Shown here: positions 15,695 through 22,219 of the stretch, in pieces
Numbering within the stretch: the first letter of the stretch is position 1
Layout: every line of letters begins with the position of its first letter
Assembly: GCA_963737015.1 (NCBI GenBank)
Contig: CAVTQZ010000001.1
Location: forward strand, 1,302,001-1,366,000
DNA from: CAVTQZ01 sp963737015
GTDB lineage: Bacteria; Actinomycetota; Acidimicrobiia; Acidimicrobiales; UBA8190
Length of the DNA: 64,000 nucleotides
Direction of reading: 5' to 3'
Notes under the pieces: generated by a model
What the model was told of the DNA's origin: nothing
The model's input: only the letters and a program-made list of their open reading frames with translations
The model's database searches: none
Made by a program: the position numbers and the translations under genes

Positions 15695-17560
15695 ATGCCC
15701 TGGTCAAGAGGGTACAAATCAATCATCCTGCCGACAGTGAAACGCGCGCGGTCCAAAGTCTTGGCCTTGTCGTGCACCGCGGCTTGTGTCGCTCTGACGC
15801 TCACCACCGGTTGGTCGTCCGCCGCCTGGTCGGCACCCTTCAGCCACGTCCGCATGCCCTCACACACGAGCGCAACGGTCCCCGGTACAGGAGAAGGCCG
15901 CTCATGGACAGATCCGCATTCGCTAAGCCTGTCCCAGCCTCACACGCTGCCCATCGATCGGGTGACCGGCCGTCGGGCCAATGTCGCGGGTACCCAGAAC
16001 GTTGACGAGGTCGCCTACAACTGGGCAGGGCTCATCGAAACAGGCACGACTTTCACCGGCATAAGTGCGGACTGGACCGTGCCGACCATCCAACCTTCGC
16101 CGTCGACTCAGGTCTCGGCCACCTGGATCGGGATCGACGGTTATTCCGCTTCTGATCCCACGATCGTCCAAATAGGCACGACCCAGCAAACAGAGGGCGG
16201 AGCCAACACATACTTCGCCTGGTACGAGCTCTATCCGGCGGCGCCCATTTACATCGGTGACGTTCAGCCTGGGGACAGCATGGAAGCCGGAATTTCTCAG
16301 AGCTCCCCGGGCTCGTGGACGATCGGCATCGAGGACCTCACGACATCTGATTCGTACGTCAAGACCGTCTCGTACGACGGACCGGCGGAGTCGGCGGAGT
16401 GGATAGAGGAAGCTCCTGCGACAACCGGGGGACACATCCTCACGTTGGCAGACTTTGGAGCCGTAGCGTTCGACGACCTCGGGCTCGGAGTGCCCGACCC
16501 GAGCGCGGCCGTCGAGAACTACACATCCATGGCCGACACCGCAGGACAGATCATCGCCTATCCGAGCAACGTCGATACCTCCACCAACTCCTTCACGGTC
16601 ACGTATGGATCGCCTTCCGGGACCCAGCCGAACCCGGTGCCACCGAGCACTAACCCGGTGGCTATACAGCGAGTTTTCGGACAGGACGCGATCGGCACTG
16701 CGATAGCTGTTTCCGAGTCGCACTTTTCCTCTACCGGCTCGGCAGCATCGGTGGTCCTGGCACGATCGGACTACTTCGCAGACGCCCTGGCCGGCGGTCC
16801 ACTTGCGGCGGCACTCAACGGACCACTTCTCATAACACCCGGAGCGTCGCTGTCCCAGAACCTCGATTCCCGAGTGCTCGCTGAGATCCAGCGCGTCCTG
16901 CCGACCGGCAAGACCGTTTACATACTTGGCGGACCTCTCGCGCTGAGCACGTCGATCGACAAGTCTCTCGGGACCCTCGGATACAAGGTCCAACGCATAG
17001 CCGGCTCTGATGAGTTCGCGACGGCGGTCGAAGTCGCCGGGCAACTCGGCAATCCTGAGGACATATTCGAGACGACCGGGCTCAACTATTACGACGCGTT
17101 GTCGGCGGTTCCGGCGGTGATCGCGAACCATGGCGCGATCCTGCTGACAAACGGTGCAACGCAGTCCCCGGAGACCCTCGCCTACATCGAGGAACACGCA
17201 ACGGACACCCGCTTCGCCATCGGAGGCCCGTTGGCCGCTGCCGGTGCGGACCCGTCGGCGATCGCCGTCTACGGCCAGGATCTCTACGGCACGGCAGCCG
17301 CTGTCGCCGAGACGTTCTTCCCGAGCCCCACGAGCTTCGGAGCGGCGGCGAGCTCGAGCTTCGCCGATGCGCTCGCAGGCGGCCCGATCCTCGGCGATTC
17401 CAATGCGCCGATGCTGCTCGTGCCGGCTTCGGGACCACTCCCTTCCGCGCTCACGACGTACCTGCGATCGGTGGCAAGCGGGATCACGTCTGGAACGCTC
17501 TTCGGCGGCCCCATCGCCGTTGGAAATGATGTGGTCACAGAGCTTCAATCTGCCGCCTGA
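15695..17560 (+). CDS. Secreted G1-family peptidase fused to CWB2 cell-wall-binding repeats
   Basis: A protein of 621 aa. A signal peptide (KRARSKVLALSCTAACVAL) is followed by a G1 (eqolisin-type) glutamic peptidase domain at about residues 85-290: YNWAGL, WIGIDGYSASDPTIVQIGT with the expected catalytic Gln, YFAWYELYP, and AEWIEEAPATTGGH with the expected catalytic Glu. After a Pro-rich linker come CWB2-type repeats (QRVFGQDAIGTAIAV, VVLARSDYFADALAGGPL, TVYILGGPLAL, RIAGSDEFATAVEVA, VYGQDLYGTAAAVAE), which bind anionic wall polymers. The start is uncertain: ATG at 15695, or GTG at 15737, which gives a more typical signal peptide. Confidence 0.88.
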   Translation: MPWSRGYKSIILPTVKRARSKVLALSCTAACVALTLTTGWSSAAWSAPFSHVRMPSHTSATVPGTGEGRSWTDPHSLSLSQPHTLPIDRVTGRRANVAGTQNVDEVAYNWAGLIETGTTFTGISADWTVPTIQPSPSTQVSATWIGIDGYSASDPTIVQIGTTQQTEGGANTYFAWYELYPAAPIYIGDVQPGDSMEAGISQSSPGSWTIGIEDLTTSDSYVKTVSYDGPAESAEWIEEAPATTGGHILTLADFGAVAFDDLGLGVPDPSAAVENYTSMADTAGQIIAYPSNVDTSTNSFTVTYGSPSGTQPNPVPPSTNPVAIQRVFGQDAIGTAIAVSESHFSSTGSAASVVLARSDYFADALAGGPLAAALNGPLLITPGASLSQNLDSRVLAEIQRVLPTGKTVYILGGPLALSTSIDKSLGTLGYKVQRIAGSDEFATAVEVAGQLGNPEDIFETTGLNYYDALSAVPAVIANHGAILLTNGATQSPETLAYIEEHATDTRFAIGGPLAAAGADPSAIAVYGQDLYGTAAAVAETFFPSPTSFGAAASSSFADALAGGPILGDSNAPMLLVPASGPLPSALTTYLRSVASGITSGTLFGGPIAVGNDVVTELQSAA

Positions 17561-17656
17561 CCGAGTTCCTTCACACCCGGGGCCGCCGGATCCAAGTCGA
17601 CCTCGGCCGATCCCACATGGCCAGACATGCTGGCATCAGGCGCTATCACCTCCCGA

Positions 17657-17662
17657 TAGCAT
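17657..17662 (+). promoter_or_regulatory. -10 box of a probable leaderless toxin-antitoxin promoter
   Basis: TAGCAT lies 6 nt before the ATG of the CcdA-like antitoxin at 17669, with no ribosome site in between. No convincing -35 was found. Confidence 0.4.
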
Positions 17663-17668
17663 TTAGTT

Positions 17669-17878
17669 ATGGCCTCATTGAGAACGACTTTCACGCTGGA
17701 CGAGGAGCTGGCCGATCGTGCCCGCCAGCTCGGCGTCAACGTCTCGGCGGCGGCACGCCAGGGAGTCGCTGATGCCGTGCGCGCTGCGCTTGCACGGTCA
17801 GACCGTGAGGCGTACCTGCGACACCCCGAACGCTCGGACACCTTCTGGATCGAAGCTGAAGAGTGGGGGGCTCCTTGA
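17669..17878 (+). CDS. CcdA-like type II antitoxin
   Basis: A 69-aa protein. The N-terminal half (RTTFTLDEELADRARQLGVN and then VSAAARQGVADAVRAAL) is a ribbon-helix-helix DNA-binding unit. The C-terminal tail ending FWIEAEEWGAP is the likely toxin-binding part. The stop codon overlaps the TTG start of the toxin gene, as expected for a coupled pair. It probably represses its own promoter just upstream. Confidence 0.82.
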   Translation: MASLRTTFTLDEELADRARQLGVNVSAAARQGVADAVRAALARSDREAYLRHPERSDTFWIEAEEWGAP

Positions 17879-18183
17879 GGCGCGGTGAGCTGTGGTTAGC
17901 CGAGGTGGGTCGAAAGAGGCGACCCGTTCTGCTGCTGACGCGATCCGAGGTGCTCGACGCTCGCGACCTCGTTACGGTGGCCGAAGTCACCACTTCGATC
18001 CGGGGTCTCGCCGCGGAGATTGACATCGACCACGTCAAGATCGGCTTGGACCAGCCGTCGGTCATCAACTGCGACAGCCTTCATACAGTCACCCAGGCAT
18101 CGCTCACCGGCCCGGTCGGGCGAGTCGGCGGCGACGTCATGCGAAAGGTCTGCTCGGCGGTGAGCTACGCGCTTGGTTGCTGA
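17875..18183 (+). CDS. MazF/PemK-family toxin (endoribonuclease-like)
   Basis: A 102-aa protein with the MazF core: RRGELWLAEVGRKRRPVLLL (the conserved RGExW and RPVL motifs), TVAEVTTSIRG, then SVINCDSLHTVT. MazF toxins cut mRNA at short motifs. The TTG start at 17875 overlaps the antitoxin stop by 4 nt and removes four non-conserved residues of the longer frame. The length is normal, so it looks intact. Confidence 0.85.
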   Translation: MRRGELWLAEVGRKRRPVLLLTRSEVLDARDLVTVAEVTTSIRGLAAEIDIDHVKIGLDQPSVINCDSLHTVTQASLTGPVGRVGGDVMRKVCSAVSYALGC

Positions 18184-18280
18184 CGTCAAGGTACGCCGTG
18201 AGAGTGATCTACCCCCCAAGTGGTTGCTGGCTCCAACATTACGAACCCGGCCCGTACCCGGCGGACCGTTCCATCAAGTC

Positions 18281-18300
18281 GTAGCACGGTGTGCTACACT
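18281..18300 (+). promoter_or_regulatory. Palindromic operator and -10 box of the second toxin-antitoxin operon
   Basis: GTAGCAC-GGT-GTGCTAC (18281-18297) is a perfect 7-bp inverted repeat. It overlaps a TACACT -10 box (18295-18300) that sits 6 nt before the ATG at 18307. The layout suits autoregulation by the antitoxin and a leaderless mRNA. Confidence 0.7.
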
Positions 18301-18306
18301 GGTGGC

Positions 18307-18561
18307 ATGGCCAAAATCATCTCCCAACGTCAGCTTCGCAACGAAAGCGGCGAAATCATGCGAGAACTAGATCGTGGCGAAACCTTTGTCGTGACTCGCA
18401 ACGGAGCACCTGTCGGGGAACTGACCCCACTTCGTCGGCATCGCTTTGTGAGCACCGACTCCGCCATCGCCATGTTCCGGGGCGCTCCCCGTGTGAATCT
18501 GAGACGACTCCGGAACGATCTCGACACCGTTGCTTCCCAGGATCTGAGCCCTCGTGACTGA
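18307..18561 (+). CDS. Phd/YefM-type antitoxin
   Basis: An 84-aa protein beginning MAKIISQRQLRNESGEIM, followed by RELDRGETFVVTRNGAPVGEL, the classic Phd/YefM fold with its DNA-binding N-terminus. The C-terminal part carries a short helix (VNLRRLRNDLD) that would cap the toxin. It overlaps the PIN toxin gene by 8 nt. The ATG lies 6 nt after the -10 box, so the message is probably leaderless. Confidence 0.88.
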   Translation: MAKIISQRQLRNESGEIMRELDRGETFVVTRNGAPVGELTPLRRHRFVSTDSAIAMFRGAPRVNLRRLRNDLDTVASQDLSPRD

Positions 18562-18967
18562 TTCTCAACGTCCAGCGAGAGGGATTATCGACACCTCTGT
18601 CGTCATCGATCTCGAGCTACTCGACCCCGCAATGCTGCCGGTCGAGATCGCCGTCAGCGCCGTCACGATGGCGGAACTCGCTTCCGGGCCACACGCGACC
18701 GACGATGCCGACGAGCGTGCGCGCCGTCAAGACCGCCTGCAACGCGCTGAAGCAGCGTTCGATGCCGTTCCGTTCGACGCAGACGCTGCCAGAGCCTATG
18801 GGAGGATCTACGCTGCCCAAGTGGCGCTCGGACGCAAGGCGCGCGGCCCTCGGGCGCTTGATCTCATGATTGCAGCCACCGCCTGTGCAGCCAACATCCC
18901 GATCTACACGCGCAACGGAGACGACTTGCGAGGTGTTCGGCGGCTCGTGGACGTTGTGGTGGTCTGA
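18554..18967 (+). CDS. VapC-type PIN-domain toxin
   Basis: A 137-aa PIN-domain ribonuclease with the acidic catalytic residues in place: Asp13 (IIDTSVVID), Glu41 (TMAELASG), Asp103 (ALDLMIAATA) and Asp123 in TRNGDDL. Such toxins cut tRNA or rRNA. A GTG start inside the end of the antitoxin gene gives tight coupling. It lies 40 bp from the tRNA-Val gene on the other strand. Confidence 0.88.
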   Translation: MTDSQRPARGIIDTSVVIDLELLDPAMLPVEIAVSAVTMAELASGPHATDDADERARRQDRLQRAEAAFDAVPFDADAARAYGRIYAAQVALGRKARGPRALDLMIAATACAANIPIYTRNGDDLRGVRRLVDVVVV

Positions 18968-19007
18968 AGGATCTTGATGAGTAAACGGCTCGTACAACAG
19001 AAATTTG

Positions 19008-19080
19008 TGGGCCGTAGAGGACTCGAACCTCTGACCCCTTGCGCGTCATGCAAGTGCGCTACCAACTGCGCCAACGGCCC
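19008..19080 (-). tRNA. tRNA-Val (anticodon GAC)
   Basis: A 73-nt cloverleaf on the minus strand: acceptor GGGCCGT/ACGGCCC, D arm GCGC/GCGC, anticodon stem CTTGC/GCAAG with loop ATGACGC (anticodon GAC at 19047-19045), and T arm AGAGG-TTCGAGT-CCTCT. CCA is not encoded. Confidence 0.93.
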
Positions 19081-19261
19081 GTGAAAGCGAGGCTAGCACC
19101 CACGTCCGAAAGCTTTGGCTGCGTCTGCGATGGCCGCCGTCGTACGTGGGCACTCGCGTGAGAACCCTCAATGACTGAATCGCACCACTGTGGCCTCGGA
19201 GCACATTACGATTTACCTCCGTTGTGAGAACGACCTCGTCGGACGTATCTGCCATGACACC

Positions 19262-20269
19262 ATGACGACACACGGCACGAAGAGCGCTTACAACCGAGGG
19301 TGCCGTTGTGATGCTTGCCGGGAGGCGAGTCGGCTGGCTCGGTCGAGACAGCGCGAGAACGCTCGTCGACGAGAACAGACACACGCGGTAGGCGAGCCCG
19401 AACCTGCAAGCGCAGTACCGCTCCAGCATGCCCGGAGTGTGAAGGTCGAGGTTCTGGAAAGACACGAGTCGGCATTCGGTAACGGCCAAACCGCTCGAAC
19501 AGAGCAATTCTCCAACGGTCTGTCGCCGAGGCCCGAGCTGTCATCATCCAACGGCACGTTCGTGCGCGCGGAAGCCGCTCCTTCGCCGGCTCCGGTTACC
19601 GGGGATGGCGTTCCCGAAAACACTCCCCTGATAACCGCTCAGCACATAACCCCAGAAGAGTCCCACGCACCGGCCCCAAAGATTCTGGAGGAATCGACCG
19701 GCCAGACGATGCAAGGACCGGCGCCGGATGACGCGGCCGACGCGTCCGACGCGGCCGAGAACGTTGCAGCGCAGCAGGGCGAGGAGGTTGCCGCGGACCC
19801 GGTAGAGGAAGACGAGGTCGACGACGCGAGCGCCGGCAATACCGAAATGTCCCCGAGCGAGGCGATGGACGCCGTCGAGAGCTTCGTGGACGCGTTCGAC
19901 GGAGTCTGGAACGAGGTCTCGGGACTGTTGGATCGGAACACACCCGAACCCGAGACGCACGATCCGGTGCCTCAGGATGAACCCATCACGAGTTTTCCGC
20001 TCGTGGACGTGCAGGTGAGATCTTCACTTCTTCCGCCCCCGCCGGTGCCCACCCTGCCCCCGCCAGTGCCCAGCCCCGTCCCGTCCACCGAGCGCCGTGA
20101 GCCTGCGATCGATGAGCCGCGTTCTTCCGAGGAGCCCGTGACGGAGAACGCTTCGGAGACCCTGCAAGACAATTCCCCTGCTGCCTCTGCATCTTCCGGG
20201 AAGCTCCGTTCGCTGTTCGGCGGACGTCGACGGGCCTCGCGCGACTCGGGTGAAGACTCCGGCAGTTAG
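19262..20269 (+). CDS. Cys-motif protein with a long acidic/proline-rich tail
   Basis: A protein of 335 aa. The first 40 residues carry HGTKSAYNRGCRCDACREA, a short Cys/His motif known from small actinobacterial and phage proteins and likely metal-binding, followed by a very basic helix (RSRQRENARRREQ). The rest (about 290 aa) is low complexity, rich in Ala, Glu, Asp and Pro, including a PPPPVPTLPPPVPSPVP run. A GTG start at 19190 would add 24 residues. The motif suggests nucleic-acid contact and the tail an extended linker or interaction scaffold. No named family was recognised. Confidence 0.6.
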   Translation: MTTHGTKSAYNRGCRCDACREASRLARSRQRENARRREQTHAVGEPEPASAVPLQHARSVKVEVLERHESAFGNGQTARTEQFSNGLSPRPELSSSNGTFVRAEAAPSPAPVTGDGVPENTPLITAQHITPEESHAPAPKILEESTGQTMQGPAPDDAADASDAAENVAAQQGEEVAADPVEEDEVDDASAGNTEMSPSEAMDAVESFVDAFDGVWNEVSGLLDRNTPEPETHDPVPQDEPITSFPLVDVQVRSSLLPPPPVPTLPPPVPSPVPSTERREPAIDEPRSSEEPVTENASETLQDNSPAASASSGKLRSLFGGRRRASRDSGEDSGS

Positions 20270-20283
20270 CCGATGCTCCGACA

Positions 20284-21162
20284 TTGACCTCGACCCCTGC
20301 TTCTGCACCGAACCGATCGGAGACAACCCCACGGTCGATCGACGACGAGACGGTTGCCTCTCTGGCCAATCGCGTCAAGGAGGACGGATGGGCCATCGTG
20401 GAGGACGCCATTTCGCTCGATCTGTGCGACGCCATAGGAGAGGACCTTCTTCGACTCGAACGTGAGCTGGACATCGTCCCAGCCGACAACTTGTTCGAAG
20501 GAACAAGAACGACCCGCATCTACAACCTCTTGGTCCACGGTGAGATCTATGAGGGCATCCCCATCCATCCGAATGTCCTCCCCATCGTCGAGAGCGTGCT
20601 GGACCCAGGCCTTCTCATCTCCTCTCTTTCGTCCATAGCGATCGGCCCGGACGAGACGGTGCAGCCGATCCATGCAGACGACCAGATAGTCGGGCTTCCG
20701 AAGCCGCATCCCCCGATCATCTGCAACACCATGTGGGCGATCACGGATTTCACCGAGGAGAACGGCGCAACGCGGCTTTGTCCCGGCACCCATCTCGCTG
20801 ACCACGCTCCCGACCCGCTTCGCCAATACGACTCGATCCCCGCGGAGATGCGAAAAGGCAGTGTCCTCGTCTGGGTCGGAAGCCTGTGGCACGGCGGAGG
20901 AGCGAACACGACCAAACAGCGACGCATCGGTATCGCCATGAACTACTGCGCGGGATTTCTCCGCCAGCAGGAAAACCAGCAACTCGGAATTCCGATCGAA
21001 ATCGTGAAGCACTTCCCGCGACGGCTCCAAGAACTCGTCGGATATTCGGTCTACCGGGGTCTGATCGGCCACATCGACAAACAGCACCCCGGCAAGGCTG
21101 TGTTGGGCGGCAAACGGGACAATTTCATGGTCTGGGACTACGCCAAGGTCACAGAGTCCTGA
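20284..21162 (+). CDS. Phytanoyl-CoA dioxygenase (PhyH) family protein
   Basis: A 292-aa Fe(II)/2-oxoglutarate dioxygenase. The metal triad is visible: His130 and Asp132 in IHADDQ, and His203 in SLWHGGG, with an Arg-Arg pair at about 213 for 2-oxoglutarate. The core TMWAITDFTEENGATRLCPG is typical of PhyH proteins. The substrate is unknown; many bacterial homologues hydroxylate small molecules. The TTG at 20284 is the best start, since upstream frames lack a ribosome site. Confidence 0.85.
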   Translation: MTSTPASAPNRSETTPRSIDDETVASLANRVKEDGWAIVEDAISLDLCDAIGEDLLRLERELDIVPADNLFEGTRTTRIYNLLVHGEIYEGIPIHPNVLPIVESVLDPGLLISSLSSIAIGPDETVQPIHADDQIVGLPKPHPPIICNTMWAITDFTEENGATRLCPGTHLADHAPDPLRQYDSIPAEMRKGSVLVWVGSLWHGGGANTTKQRRIGIAMNYCAGFLRQQENQQLGIPIEIVKHFPRRLQELVGYSVYRGLIGHIDKQHPGKAVLGGKRDNFMVWDYAKVTES

Positions 21163-21227
21163 GACAACGAACCATTTCTCCGCCTTCGGGCCAACCGGGC
21201 GAGGTTCGCCCGGGTGACACGGCGCCG

Positions 21228-22214
21228 GTGCCGCCCCCTCCCCGAGTGACGGCAGGCGGTTTCCGTTACCGTCGCCTGTCCCCCGCCGGAAAACGCAAGG
21301 GCGTCGCTCTCGTGGTCATAGGCGCGATAGGCCGAGTCCTCGTCGCATTCGGCATCCTCGTCCTCCTGTTCGTCGCGTACCTGCTTTGGGGAACGGGCCT
21401 CTACGAATCGCAGCATCAGAGCGCGCTCCGCCAGCAGCTGTGCAGGGAACTTCACTCCGCTCCGGTTTGCCGAGCGGCATCGTCGTCGAACAAGACATCT
21501 TCGTCCACCACCACGACGACCCAGCCGACGTCGGGTGTCCAATCCGCTCAGGCGGCCGCTGTGCCTTCCGAAGGCGGACCGGTCGGGATCCTCCAGATCC
21601 CGAAGATCGGCGTGAACAAGGTGATCGTCGAAGGGACCTCCACCGACGACCTGCGATTGGGCCCGGGCCACTATCCCGGAACCCCCTTACCCGGACAACC
21701 TGGCAACGCTGCAGTCGCCGGGCACCGCACGACCTACGGCGCCCCGTTCTACGACCTGAACGAGCTCTCGCCCGGCGACCAGATCTTCGTCACGACCCCG
21801 CAGGGCCGTTTCCTGTATCAGGTGACCCAGCAGCTCATAGTGAGCCCGTCCGATCTCTCGGTGGTCGCCGCAACGACGACCCCGGAGCTGACCCTCACCA
21901 CATGCAATCCGCGCTTCAGCGCATCCCAGCGCCTCGTGGTGCACGCGACACTGATCACGCCCGCAGCCCCCGCGGCTCCTGCGACCACGAAGCGCTCTGC
22001 GGTACGCGCCTCGGGCCTCGGCGGGAGCGAAGGCGGCTGGGGAGGTGCAGCGGCGTGGGGCGTGGGTTGCCTCGCCCTCGCGATCGGGGTCTGGCTCGTC
22101 GCCAGGCGCACCCGTCGGAGATGGGTCAGCTACGCCGTGGGTCTGATTCCCTTCCTCGTGCTGCTGTTCTTCTTCTTCGCAAACCTGAGCCCTCTGCTGC
22201 CAGCTAGCTTCTGA
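21228..22214 (+). CDS. Class E-type sortase
   Basis: A protein of about 328 aa. There is an N-terminal membrane segment (LVAFGILVLLFVAYLLW), a Ser/Thr-rich linker and a sortase domain with catalytic His166 (AVAGHRTTYG), Cys226 (LTLTTCNPRF) and Arg235 (SASQRLVVHA). Two C-terminal hydrophobic segments follow, which is unusual for a minimal sortase. Class E enzymes anchor LAxTG-type proteins in high-GC Gram-positives. Start at GTG 21228 or 21246. No LAxTG substrate was noticed in this window. It ends 5 nt before the next gene. Confidence 0.87.
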   Translation: MPPPPRVTAGGFRYRRLSPAGKRKGVALVVIGAIGRVLVAFGILVLLFVAYLLWGTGLYESQHQSALRQQLCRELHSAPVCRAASSSNKTSSSTTTTTQPTSGVQSAQAAAVPSEGGPVGILQIPKIGVNKVIVEGTSTDDLRLGPGHYPGTPLPGQPGNAAVAGHRTTYGAPFYDLNELSPGDQIFVTTPQGRFLYQVTQQLIVSPSDLSVVAATTTPELTLTTCNPRFSASQRLVVHATLITPAAPAAPATTKRSAVRASGLGGSEGGWGGAAAWGVGCLALAIGVWLVARRTRRRWVSYAVGLIPFLVLLFFFFANLSPLLPASF

Positions 22215-22219
22215 CCTTC

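Noticed and set aside
15923..17548. Long minus-strand frame of about 540 codons opposite the G1 peptidase
   Set aside because: Antisense shadow, typical of GC-rich DNA; the plus strand has signal peptide, peptidase and CWB2 motifs.
19030..19060. Possible tRNA-Met because CAT occurs in the plus-strand view of the anticodon region
   Set aside because: The gene is on the minus strand; with a 5-bp stem CTTGC/GCAAG the loop is ATGACGC and the anticodon is GAC (Val).
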